Origin: Carboxydocella thermautotrophica
GTDB lineage: Bacteria; Bacillota; GCA-003054495; Carboxydocellales; Carboxydocellaceae
Direction of reading: 5' to 3'
NCBI GenBank assembly: GCA_003054495.1
Contig: CP028514.1
Coordinates: 112,501-176,500 of the forward strand
DNA: 64,000 bases
In this document: positions 47,067 to 56,000 of the stretch, in pieces
Layout: the number at the start of each line of letters is the position of its first letter
Position numbering within the stretch: the stretch's first letter is position 1
Notes under the pieces: model-generated
The model's input: the letters and a program-made list of their open reading frames with translations, nothing else
The model's database searches: none
Told to the model about the DNA's origin: nothing
Made by a program: the position numbers and the translations under genes

Positions 47067-47663
47067 ATGTCGGATAACCATTTTTCCGAAAGCGCTGTGC
47101 AATACCGTATTAAAACCTATCAGGACTACCTCAAATTGCCGGAAGGAGAAAGATGGGAAATCATCGACGGGCAGGCCTATGCCATGGTAGCGGCTCCTTC
47201 CCGGCGTCATCAGGAAATAGCGGGCTATCTGTTTAATAAAATCTATTCATATTTACAGCAGAATGGGACATGCAAAGTCTATGTAGCCCCTTTTGATGTC
47301 AGGCTGCCGGAGGAAGGAGAAACCGAGGAAAACTGCCGCAATGTAGTACAGCCTGACATCAGCGTCATCTGTGACCGTACCAAACTGGATGATAAAGGCT
47401 GTCTGGGGGCCCCGGACTGGATTATTGAGGTGGTTTCCCCCTCCCATACCTCCCATGATTATGTGCGCAAGTTGAATCTTTATGAACGATTCGGAGTTCG
47501 TGAGTACTGGATCGTCAACCCTGATTCCCGCCATATCCTGGTGTATCGCCTGGGAGAGCAAGGAGGTTATGGGGCCCCAATCGTGATCCGGGAAGGGGAA
47601 ATCGCCCAACCTGGCTTGTTCCCGGAATTGAGCATTGATACCCGGGAACTGTTTGCGGATTAA
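47067..47663 (+). CDS. Uma2-family nuclease-fold protein, copy 3
   Basis: The third copy lies 615 bp after the second. It shares the N-terminal and C-terminal regions, but its variable block is IAGYLFNKIYSYLQQNG. The catalytic residues are intact. It ends before an intrinsic terminator. The ATG at 47067 is chosen on the same grounds as for copy 2. Confidence 0.87.
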   Translation: MSDNHFSESAVQYRIKTYQDYLKLPEGERWEIIDGQAYAMVAAPSRRHQEIAGYLFNKIYSYLQQNGTCKVYVAPFDVRLPEEGETEENCRNVVQPDISVICDRTKLDDKGCLGAPDWIIEVVSPSHTSHDYVRKLNLYERFGVREYWIVNPDSRHILVYRLGEQGGYGAPIVIREGEIAQPGLFPELSIDTRELFAD

Positions 47664-47702
47664 TTCAGAAAAAACAATTGCTAAGAAGGAAATACCACGG
47701 GG

Positions 47703-47744
47703 AGCGAAAAGGTTTAAGGCAGTTGCCTCCTTTCGCTTTTTTTT
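47703..47744 (+). terminator. Intrinsic terminator after the Uma2 array
   Basis: AGCGAAAAGG pairs with CCTTTCGCT (one bulge), followed by eight T. Confidence 0.88.
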
Positions 47745-47784
47745 ATATTATACCAGATATAAGGAATAAATAAGGAGCAGTAAG

Positions 47785-48954
47785 ATGAAACTGGATGAGC
47801 TATTTATCGAAAAGGTTATGAAGAAAGTAAATAATTATTTATTACGGTATGAACCGGAAAAAGCCTTGCGTTTACTGGACCGTGAGCTAAAAAAACATCC
47901 TCAGGCCTGGCCGCTGGCAATGAAGAAGGCAATTATTCTTTTCGAGGAGGGGGAAATGGCAGAGGCTGAACAGCTGTTGCTTACAACCAGGGAGCAGTAT
48001 CCCGAATTGCCGGTAGTCTATTTCTGGCTGGCGCGCCTGGCGCTGGAACAGATGCAACTGGAAAAGGCTCTGCAGTACTGTCAGACCTTGCTGGAGCTGG
48101 AACCTTTTGATGCGGTCAACTATGTACTGCGGGCAGAGGTTTACGAACTGCTAGAGCGAAACCAGGAGGCGGAAGGGGATTATACTAAGGCGTTGGAGCT
48201 AGAGGAAAAGACTGACCTCTACTACCGACGCAGTTATGTCCGTTTCTTGCAAAAAGATTTTGAGGGAGCTCTGGCTGACCTGGAAGAGGCCCGGCAGGCA
48301 GCCCTGACTGATGAAGAAAAAAGCCGGGTGGAATTTGGTACGGGTGTGGTTCTGGCGGGAATGGGCCACTATGATGCGGCAGAACGGGCCTTCAACCTGG
48401 CCCTGGAGCTTTACCCCGATTATTTTGCCGCCCATGAGCAGCGGGCTTTTTGCCGGCTGGAACTGGAAGACTGGGAGGGGGCACTGGAGGATAGTGAATG
48501 GCTGCTGGCAAGAAGGCCGGATGAGGACCGTTTCTGGTGGTTGAAAGGCCTGGCGTTATACCGGCTGGGACGAGTGGAGGATGCTTTGCTGGCTGCGGAA
48601 AATTATCTGCAGCAACATCCGGAGGATCCGGCGGCCTATTTCAATTTAGGCCTGATGTACGAAGAGCTGGGAGAACTGAAACAGGCAACAGAATTTTACT
48701 CCCTGGCCCTTGAGCTGGACCCTGGCTATGCTGAGGCCTATTTGCGCCGGGCCTGGAGTAATTATCAGCAGCTGGAACTGGAGAAAGCCCGAACAGATTT
48801 GCTCTGGTGGGTTTATACTGCTTTTTCCGATAGTGACCTTACCACCATGCGGGCGAGGCTGGCAGAGGCCCCTGGTTTTGATGAAGAGTTTCTGAACTCA
48901 GTGAGTGAACAGCTGGAAATGGGGCCGCCACAGGATAAAAGCTTTTTATGCTGA
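47785..48954 (+). CDS. Tetratricopeptide-repeat protein
   Basis: The 389-residue cytoplasmic protein consists almost entirely of TPR units (about nine), recognisable by the recurring A-x3-Y/F-x3-A-L-x-L-x-P pattern, for example YFNLGLMYEELGELKQATEFY and ALELDPGYAEAYLRRAW (each under 22 residues). TPRs form a superhelical scaffold for protein contacts. No catalytic domain is present. AAGGAGCAG precedes the ATG. The partner is unknown, though it lies just ahead of the CO island. Confidence 0.9.
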   Translation: MKLDELFIEKVMKKVNNYLLRYEPEKALRLLDRELKKHPQAWPLAMKKAIILFEEGEMAEAEQLLLTTREQYPELPVVYFWLARLALEQMQLEKALQYCQTLLELEPFDAVNYVLRAEVYELLERNQEAEGDYTKALELEEKTDLYYRRSYVRFLQKDFEGALADLEEARQAALTDEEKSRVEFGTGVVLAGMGHYDAAERAFNLALELYPDYFAAHEQRAFCRLELEDWEGALEDSEWLLARRPDEDRFWWLKGLALYRLGRVEDALLAAENYLQQHPEDPAAYFNLGLMYEELGELKQATEFYSLALELDPGYAEAYLRRAWSNYQQLELEKARTDLLWWVYTAFSDSDLTTMRARLAEAPGFDEEFLNSVSEQLEMGPPQDKSFLC

Positions 48955-49235
48955 TGGCGAAATTTGCTGCAATTTTTGGCAAGGATATCCTGCAACGGTG
49001 TCGAATACCCCTGGTGTACAGAGTTAAAACTTTGGAGGCCGATTTGGCCCTGGCAGCGGCAGGAGGTCTCAACAATCCGTTGCTGGCGCGCTATCGACGC
49101 TATATAGTCGAACATGCCTTATTTTCCGGGCGGCCAGTACTGGGGCTGATCACCCTGGGTACTCCGCCCTCGCCCCACTTGCTACTCCAACTCAATGTTT
49201 TCTTCTCTGCTGGCAATAAATTGGCCAGTTGGTAA
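48948..49235 (+). CDS. Hypothetical protein coupled to the TPR gene
   Basis: A 95-codon frame starts inside the TPR stop (ATGCTGA at 48948-48954), suggesting translational coupling, though no ribosome site is visible. The product is basic and hydrophobic with no motif I recognise (ALAAAGGLNNPLLARYRRYI in the middle). The cooA -35 element overlaps its last codons. An ATG at 48954 is an alternative start. Confidence 0.5.
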   Translation: MLMAKFAAIFGKDILQRCRIPLVYRVKTLEADLALAAAGGLNNPLLARYRRYIVEHALFSGRPVLGLITLGTPPSPHLLLQLNVFFSAGNKLASW

Positions 49236-49257
49236 TGTGAACAAAATCTGATATAAT
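49229..49257 (+). promoter_or_regulatory. Promoter of cooA
   Basis: TTGGTA (49229-49234), a 17-base spacer and TATAAT (49252-49257) give a start near 49264, about 35 nt ahead of the cooA ATG. No CooA box is seen here, so cooA looks constitutive. Confidence 0.7.
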
Positions 49258-49298
49258 GTCCATAAAGGCCGCCCATGTAATACTGAGGGGGGAGGACT

Positions 49299-49964
49299 AT
49301 GCCAACCAGAATGAGGTTAACAGATATTAACTTGTTGGAAGTCCTGAGTTCGCCGGAGTATGCCCGGTACTTGAAAGAGTTTCGGGAACAACGGTTTTCT
49401 AAAAAGGCAATACTTTTTTCGCCGAACGACGAGAAAAATCTGGTGTTTTTGGTGAAATCGGGAAAAATCAGGGTTTACCTGGCTTATGAGGATAAAGAAT
49501 TTACCCTGTCCATTTTGGAGGCGGGTGATATATACAGTACACATACCCGGGCTTTTACCCAGGCAATGGAAGACACAACTATACTGGTTACTGATGTCCG
49601 TAATTTTAAAAAGATTATTGCCGAGTTTCCTGCTTTTGGTTTAAATATGGTTAATGTGCTGGGGGATTTGCTGAAAAACTCAATTACGATAATTAATGGT
49701 TTGGTTTTTAAAGACACCCATCTAAGATTGGCGGAATTTTTGGTTCAAGCTGCGAAGGACAGAGGCGTGACGGTAGAACAAGGAATCAAGTTAGAGCTGG
49801 GCTTAACTACTGAAGAAATTGCTCTGGTTCTGGGGGCTACCCGTCAAACGGTTTCAGTTCTTTTAAATGACCTGAGAAAATCGGGTATTTTAGAAAAATT
49901 GAGTCGGCGAACTATTTTGATTAAAGACTTGAAAAGATTACAGGAAATATCTTCAGGTTTCTAA
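49299..49964 (+). CDS. cooA: CO-sensing transcriptional activator CooA (CRP/FNR family)
   Basis: CooA binds CO at a heme and then activates CO-oxidation genes. The 221-residue protein has a cyclic-nucleotide-like sensor domain (about 20-130), the long dimer helix, and a helix-turn-helix (about 168-192: TTEEIALVLGATRQTVSVLL). Pro2 is present and His82 lies in GDIYSTHTRAF, matching the heme ligand His of known CooA (His77 in Rhodospirillum). The position of the ferric-state ligand Cys75 of the Rhodospirillum protein is Ser80 here. GGGGGGAGGA precedes the ATG. Two CooA operators downstream support the assignment. Confidence 0.9.
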   Translation: MPTRMRLTDINLLEVLSSPEYARYLKEFREQRFSKKAILFSPNDEKNLVFLVKSGKIRVYLAYEDKEFTLSILEAGDIYSTHTRAFTQAMEDTTILVTDVRNFKKIIAEFPAFGLNMVNVLGDLLKNSITIINGLVFKDTHLRLAEFLVQAAKDRGVTVEQGIKLELGLTTEEIALVLGATRQTVSVLLNDLRKSGILEKLSRRTILIKDLKRLQEISSGF

Positions 49965-49969
49965 TGAGG

Positions 49970-49999
49970 GAGCGAAAATGCTATTTCGCTCTTTTTTTT
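49970..49999 (+). terminator. Intrinsic terminator of cooA
   Basis: GAGCGAAA (49970-49977) pairs with TTTCGCTC (49984-49991), followed by eight T. It separates cooA from cooS1. Confidence 0.88.
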
Positions 50000-50050
50000 A
50001 TGCAATGTGTTGCGATACCGCAAAAAAGCATGGCTGAATTTTTTTGAAAA

Positions 50051-50093
50051 CTGTCGGCTACCCGACAGATTTTTTTTAATTCTTCGCTAAAGT
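50051..50093 (+). promoter_or_regulatory. CooA operator and promoter of cooS1-cooC1
   Basis: TGTCG-GCTACC-CGACA (50052-50067) is a perfect match to the CooA site TGTCR-N6-YGACA. The weak -10 candidate TAAAGT (50088-50093) places the operator about 41 bp upstream of the start, the position for direct activation. The same bases form a 7-bp hairpin (CTGTCGG with CCGACAG) followed by eight T (50070-50077), which is the form of an intrinsic terminator. Confidence 0.88.
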
Positions 50094-50141
50094 AAAAATA
50101 GCATAAATTTTTTGAAAGTTCATTGAAAGGAGGCTAAAAAT

Positions 50142-52091
50142 ATGAGCAAAACTGTTCACAACGTAGAAGAGTTAAGTCTGGACACCGGGGTTCAGGAAAT
50201 GTTGCTTAAAGCCCGGGAAGATGGTGTGGAGACTGCTTTTGACCGAAGTGAGGCGATGGGTGCTCGTTGTAAATTTGGGCTATTAGGGGTTTGTTGTAAA
50301 CGCTGTCTGGAGGGACCCTGCCGAATTGTTCCCGGAGGCAAGGGACCTCAGGCGGGAGTTTGTGGGGCAACGGCTGATGCTATAGTTGCACGGAATTTCT
50401 TGACCCTGGTTACTGAGGGAGCGGCTCCCCATATAGAGCATGCCAGAGAGGTAGCATTAACCCTGCTGGAAACTGCTGAAGGAAAGGCGCCCTATAGTAT
50501 CAGCAACCCTGATAAACTGCTGGATATTGCCGCCAGGTTAGGTCTGACAGTTGATGGCAGGGAAATTAAGGAGGTAGCCAGGGAGGTGGCTCTTAAGGCC
50601 CTGGAAAACTTCCAGCAGCAATTTGGCGTACTCCCCTGGTTAAAAATCAAGGCTCAACCAAAGACTGTAGAAAGATGGCAGAGTTTAAATGTTTTGCCTG
50701 TTAATGCTCATCTGGAGGTAACTAATGCCGTCAACCGGCAGGCCATGGGATGTGATGCCGATCCGGTTAACCTCCTGTTAGGTGCAATACGGGTAGCCTT
50801 GACTGATGGGTATGCAGGGCTGCACCTGTCTACTGACTTGCAGGACGTCCTGTTTGGTGTCCCGGCTGTGGTCAAGTCTGAATACCGGCTAGGGGTAATT
50901 AAAGAAGATATGGTTAATATTTCCGTACACGGCCATATACCCATGCTTTCTGAAAAAATAGTGGAATGGGCGGAAAAACTGGAAAATGAGGCCAGGGCGG
51001 TTGGAGCAAAAGGGATTAATATTTTCGGGGTCTGCTGTACAGGAAATGAAATATTGATGCGCCGGGGTGTGCCTGTGGCAACCAACTTCTCCAGTCAAGA
51101 AATGCCGATTGTTACAGGTGCGGTAGAAGCCATGGTGGTAGATATTCAGTGTATTATGCCCAGCTTACCCAGGGTGGCAAAATGTTATCATACAGAAATT
51201 ATTACTACTTTACCCAGTGTTAAAATCCCGGGGGCTACTCATGTAGAATTTACCCCGGAAAATGCTGATGAGGCAGCACAAACGATTATTCGCAAAGCCA
51301 TAGCTAACTTCACCAAACGGGACCCCGCGAAAATAAAAATACCTCAGGATAAAGTAGAGGCTTATGCCGGATTTTCGACGGAGCAGATTTTAGAGGCGCT
51401 GAAAAAGGTGAACCAGGAAGACCCTCTGCAACCTCTGGTGGAAAACATCAAATCTGGAAACATTCTGGGCGTAGTGGCCCTGGTAGGTTGTACCAATCCT
51501 CGAATCAAGCAGGACTGGGCCAATGTCGAAGTAGCCAAAGAGCTGTTGAAACATAATGTGCTGATTGTAGCAACAGGTTGTTCGGCCCACTCCCTGGCCA
51601 AATTTTCCTTGATGTCACCCCGGGGGCTGGAGTATTGCGGTGAAGGATTACAGCAGGTGTTAAAGGTTATTGGAAAGGCCAACGGCCTGGAAACTCTGCC
51701 GCCCGTTCTGCATATGGGTAGTTGTGTTGATAATTCCCGGGTAGATGACCTGGTAATGACGCTGGCCAACTATCTTGGAGTTGAAGCAAGGGATCTGCCT
51801 GTTGCCGGATCAAGCCCGGAAGTGCAAAGCCCCAAAGCTTTAGCCATTGGCTCCTATTTCCTGGCCCAGGGAATTGATGTGCATGTAGGGATTCAGCCTC
51901 CCATTGCCGGATCAGAGCTGGTCAGCAATATTTTGATGGGAGACAAAGACCGGCATGCTCTGACTATGGATGGTCTCTTCGGGGGAAAACTAATCTATGA
52001 AGAGGATCCGATCAAGGCCGCACACCTAATTTTAGAGAGAATCATACAAAAACGCAAAGCCTTAGGGTTACCCTGCCCGGATATAACTTAA
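50142..52091 (+). CDS. cooS: Carbon monoxide dehydrogenase catalytic subunit CooS, copy 1
   Basis: CooS oxidises CO with water to CO2, two protons and two electrons at a Ni-Fe-S C-cluster. The 649-residue product has the D- and B-cluster cysteines in CKFGLLGVCCKRCLEGPC (near residues 43-60) and GVCGA. The C-cluster ligands lie in SVHGHIP (His), GVCCTGNE, DIQCIMP, VGCTNP, ATGCSAH and MGSCVDNSR. It is under its own CooA operator, with cooC1 19 nt downstream. AAGGAGG precedes the ATG. Which electron acceptor it serves is not shown; CooF encoded downstream is the obvious candidate. Confidence 0.96.
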   Translation: MSKTVHNVEELSLDTGVQEMLLKAREDGVETAFDRSEAMGARCKFGLLGVCCKRCLEGPCRIVPGGKGPQAGVCGATADAIVARNFLTLVTEGAAPHIEHAREVALTLLETAEGKAPYSISNPDKLLDIAARLGLTVDGREIKEVAREVALKALENFQQQFGVLPWLKIKAQPKTVERWQSLNVLPVNAHLEVTNAVNRQAMGCDADPVNLLLGAIRVALTDGYAGLHLSTDLQDVLFGVPAVVKSEYRLGVIKEDMVNISVHGHIPMLSEKIVEWAEKLENEARAVGAKGINIFGVCCTGNEILMRRGVPVATNFSSQEMPIVTGAVEAMVVDIQCIMPSLPRVAKCYHTEIITTLPSVKIPGATHVEFTPENADEAAQTIIRKAIANFTKRDPAKIKIPQDKVEAYAGFSTEQILEALKKVNQEDPLQPLVENIKSGNILGVVALVGCTNPRIKQDWANVEVAKELLKHNVLIVATGCSAHSLAKFSLMSPRGLEYCGEGLQQVLKVIGKANGLETLPPVLHMGSCVDNSRVDDLVMTLANYLGVEARDLPVAGSSPEVQSPKALAIGSYFLAQGIDVHVGIQPPIAGSELVSNILMGDKDRHALTMDGLFGGKLIYEEDPIKAAHLILERIIQKRKALGLPCPDIT

Positions 52092-52110
52092 ATGTCAGGA
52101 GTTGATACCG

Positions 52111-52905
52111 GTGTCTGAAAAAGGGCTTAAAATTGCTATTTCCGGTAAGGGCGGGGTGGGGAAAACCACCCTGTCCGCCCTCCTCTGTCATATTTTTGCC
52201 CGCGAGGAGAAGCGGGTACTGGCTGTGGATGCGGACCCTGATGCTAATTTAGGCACAGCTTTAGGATTTCCGCCAGAGATTTTAAAAAATTTGACTGCAA
52301 TCTCTGAGGATAAAGAGCTAATCAAGGAGCGTACCGGAACCGAACCGGGCACATCGGGTCAGTTTTTTACCCTTAATCCCCGGGTTGAGGATATTCCTGA
52401 AAAATATATAGTAGAGTATGACGGCATACGGTTAATGCAAATGGGTAAAGTAGCTAAAGGGGGTTCAGGGTGTGCCTGTCCGGAGAGTGTTTTGCTTAAA
52501 CATCTTCTACGTCATTTGGTATTAAAGGCTGAGGATACTGTAGTAGTTGATATGGAAGCCGGTTTGGAGCATTTAGGACGTGGTACGGCTGCGGGGGTAG
52601 ATGCTTTTATTGTTGTAGTTGAACCTGGTAAACGAAGTTTCCAGACAGCACAAGCAATAGTAGCTCTGGCTCGGGACCTGGGAGTCACCAGGGTTTTTGC
52701 AGTGGCCAACAAGGTACGTCCGGAAGATGAGGCAATAATTCGGCGAGATTTGGATTTTATGCCGATTTTAGGATTTATACCTTATGACCAGGCAGTAATT
52801 GCTGCTGATTTGTCTGGTTTAAGTGTAGTGAAGCAAGCTCCCGAAATCGTGGCAAAAGCATATGAAATTAAAAATCGCTTGTTGGAAGAGCTGGGAAGAG
52901 TGTAA
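52111..52905 (+). CDS. cooC: CODH nickel-insertion ATPase CooC, copy 1
   Basis: CooC is a MinD-like ATPase that delivers nickel to CooS. The 264-residue product has the deviant Walker A GKGGVGKTT, the DADPDANLG switch, and a C-x-C motif in GSGCACPE near residue 128 that binds Ni between the subunits of the dimer. A GTG at 52111 is chosen with CAGGAG 9 nt upstream; an in-frame TTG at 52102 touches that ribosome site. It ends at a large terminator. Confidence 0.95.
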   Translation: MSEKGLKIAISGKGGVGKTTLSALLCHIFAREEKRVLAVDADPDANLGTALGFPPEILKNLTAISEDKELIKERTGTEPGTSGQFFTLNPRVEDIPEKYIVEYDGIRLMQMGKVAKGGSGCACPESVLLKHLLRHLVLKAEDTVVVDMEAGLEHLGRGTAAGVDAFIVVVEPGKRSFQTAQAIVALARDLGVTRVFAVANKVRPEDEAIIRRDLDFMPILGFIPYDQAVIAADLSGLSVVKQAPEIVAKAYEIKNRLLEELGRV

Positions 52906-52912
52906 CTTTACG

Positions 52913-52981
52913 CGGCCCTAAAGTGCTGATGTAATGGTCGTTAAGAGCCGACCATTCAGACGCCTTTAGAGCCTTTTTTTC
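52913..52981 (+). terminator. Long hairpin terminator after cooC1
   Basis: Nested stems AATGGTCG/CGACCATT and CTAAAG/CTTTAG with GGCCC/GAGCC at the base are followed by seven T. The cooS1-cooC1 unit therefore ends before cooM. Confidence 0.88.
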
Positions 52982-52985
52982 TTTG

Positions 52986-53028
52986 TGTCATCTTAGCGAC
53001 AGAAATAATGGGGTGACATTGATATACT
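52986..53028 (+). promoter_or_regulatory. CooA operator and promoter of the cooM operon
   Basis: TGTCA-TCTTAG-CGACA (52986-53001) matches TGTCR-N6-YGACA in full. TATACT (53023-53028) is a good -10 with no -35, and its position puts the operator centre about 41 bp upstream of the predicted start near 53035. That start excludes a cooM start codon at 53033. Confidence 0.9.
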
Positions 53029-53083
53029 GAAAGTGAAAAACCACACGATTTTAAGTAAAGGCTTTGGGAAGGAGGCAGAAGAT

Positions 53084-56000
53084 GTGAATTTTGGTTCTCT
53101 ATTCAGTGAGTCATCTGTGCTAGCTTTGTTTGGTGCAATCGTTATTCTGGCTGGCGAACTGATTGCGCTGAAGCAGATGAAAAACTTAATCCGATTACTG
53201 ACTATCTCCAGTATTGCAGAAATCGGATATGTTCTGCTGGGACTTGGTCTTGGTACTTATGAAGGTACATCGGGAGCTCTGTTGCATCTGGAATATCAAA
53301 TAGTAATGCGGGCATTGGTCTTTGTTGCTGCGGCAGCGCTAATTGCACGAGAACGATCTGACAGTATTGAAAAGCTCAAGGGTATAGGTAAGGCCATGCC
53401 GGTTACAGCAACCTTGTTCGGTTTTGGCCTGTTCTCGGTCATGGGCTTATCACCCTTTAAAGGTTCTATTAGTAAATTTTTAATAATTTATGCGGCCATT
53501 GCAAGCGGTCACTGGTTTTATGCCGCTATCGCCACATTAGGAAGTATCCTTGAGGCAATCTACTTCCTTCTCATCTTTCAGAAACTGTGTTTCGAGCAAC
53601 CTGCACAGTCAGGGGCCAGTACAGAAAAAGTTAGAGAAGCTTCCCCGGTTTTGCTGGCAGCTATGCTGGTCCTGAGTGGGCTCACCGCTTTAATGGGCTT
53701 GTTACCGGAGCCTTTCATTCATAGTGTTGAGTATATGACTGCTGTATTATTAGGGAAATCAGCGCAACTACCTGCCTTTGAATCACCCTGGTCCATTTTG
53801 GTGCTCGTTCCCTATGTGGGCGGATTTATTGTTTATCTGGTCGGGCGTTTTTCAGCGGTTTTGCGCAATATCCTGGCGGTCGCCCTTACCGGTACAACGG
53901 TATACTTGACCTGGCAGGGTGGCGATTTTGACAGTCTATCCAGATTTTTCGCCCTGATTATGGCTTTTATTGGCTTCTTAGTTACGCTTTACTCTATCGG
54001 TTATTTTAAGGATAAGCCGCACACAAATCGCTACTTTTTCTTCTTATTTTTAATGATCGGCACTTTGCTTGGTTTGACAACCAGCAAGCACCTGGGGAAT
54101 TTTTACGTCTACTGGGAATTAATGACCTGGACTTCTTACTTTTTGGTTATTCAGGAACAAACTGAAAAGGCGCTGCGGGCCGGTTTCAAATATTTTATCA
54201 TGTGTACTTCCGGTGCTTATATTATGCATTTTGCAATTTTAACTTTGCATGTAAAGCTTGGAACCTTCGATATGGCGGCGATTTCCGCAAACTTACCTGA
54301 GTTAACTCCAAGCCTTATGCTTGCAGTTTTGGGAATGTTTATAATCGGTTTTGGTGTCAAAACAGGCCTGGTACCGCTGCATAGCTGGTTGCCTGATGCT
54401 CACCCTGTAGCACCTTCGTCTATTTCAGCACCGATGTCAGGGATTTTGACCAAAACCGGTATTTACGGACTGGTACGTATTCTCTTTGTTGTTTTTGGGG
54501 CAGGTTTGCTGACTGAGCTGGGCACTACCGGTCAATTTTCTACCATTGGATTTATAATCTCCATGCTTGGGGCCCTGACCCTTTTGTACGGTGAAATTAT
54601 GGCCCTCCGGCAGACCGACATTAAAAAAATGCTGGCTTATTCCACTATGGCCCAGGTGGGCGAGATAGCAGTCACGCTGGGAATAGGCACTTATTTGAGC
54701 CTGGTTGGTGCTCTTTATCACGTTTTGAATCATGCTATTATGAAAAACCTCCTGTTCCTGGCGGTGGGTGCTTTAATTTATCGCTTGAAGAGTCAGGAAA
54801 TCTCTAAGTTCAAGGGTATCGGCCGGGTAATGCCGGTAACGTCTTTGTGTTTTAGTATTGGCATTTTAGCTATCATGGGCTTGCCACCTTTCAACGGCTT
54901 TATCAGTAAATTTTTAATGCTTTACGCCAGTGTACAATCCGGCCATCTGGCAGTGGCGGGTTTAATCCTTCTGGGCAGTATTATTGGCGCTTTTTATTAC
55001 CTGAAACTGGTTAGGGTTATTTTCTTTGAAAAGTACGAGGGTCCTGCTGTTAAGGAAGCTCCTATTACCATGTTGATTCCAGTTGGGATCCTAACGGGTT
55101 TGACTGTGTTTAATGGCTTGTATCCGCAAGCGGGCCTGGCTTTAGTTAAGCCGGTGGTCGATATGATTGCAGCCAAAGGACATATGGCTACAACTGCTAT
55201 ACCTGATGTTACCATCGCCTGGCCCCTGATGGCAGTAATTCCGATGGTAGGCGCTCTGGTTACTTACCTTTTAGGCAGACGTTCGGCCAGGGTCAGCGGC
55301 TGGTTAGCAGTTGCGACAATGGTGGCAACATTGATAACAGTTTTAACTGTCTCTTCTGGTCATGACATTTTTTCCCGGAGTTTTGCTTTACTTATCGCTT
55401 TTATTGGGGTTGTAAATTTATTCTACTCACTGGGTTATATGGATCACGGACACGCCCAGAATCGCTTTTATGCGTTCTTCCTTTTAATGATTGGCGGCCT
55501 TCTGGGTGTGGCGGTGAGCAAAGACCTCTTCAGTTTCTTTGCTTTCTGGGAAATCATGAGCAGCTGGACTCTGTACTTTGTGATTATTCATGAGGAAACC
55601 AGGGAGGCATTACAAGAAGGATTCAAATACTTTATTTTTAATTATGCTGGAGCCAGTTTGATGTTTTTGGGACTATTAGTATTAACAGCTAGCACAGGCA
55701 CCTTTGAGATGAGTGAGCTGGCCGGGCGGTTAAGTGCCTTGCCGACAGGTCTGGTGGCTTTTGGTTTAATCTTGATGTTGATCGGCTTCGCCATGAAAGC
55801 TGCTATGTTACCTTTCCGCATCGATTATCAAATGCATCCACCAACAGCACCAACACCGGTCAGTGGCTATATTTCTTCTGTGCTGTTAAAAAGTGCGCCT
55901 TTTGGGATGGTTAAATTATTTTATGTATTTGGAGGCATTTCTCTTATAAGCAAGTTAGGCCTGGCAGGCGGGATACCGAGCCTGATGTATATAGTTGCCT

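Larger units (their letters stand above)
45837..47663 (+). repeat. Tandem triplication, 615 bp period
   Basis: Three head-to-tail units start at 45837, 46452 and 47067. Nucleotide identity is very high in the first about 140 bp and the last about 390 bp of each coding region and drops sharply in the intervening 60-90 bp. Such long near-identical repeats invite recombination and may cause assembly problems. Confidence 0.95.

Noticed and set aside
45837-47663. Uma2 array as a restriction-modification or toxin system
   Set aside because: No methylase, specificity or antitoxin gene is nearby, and the family fold alone does not show a defence function.
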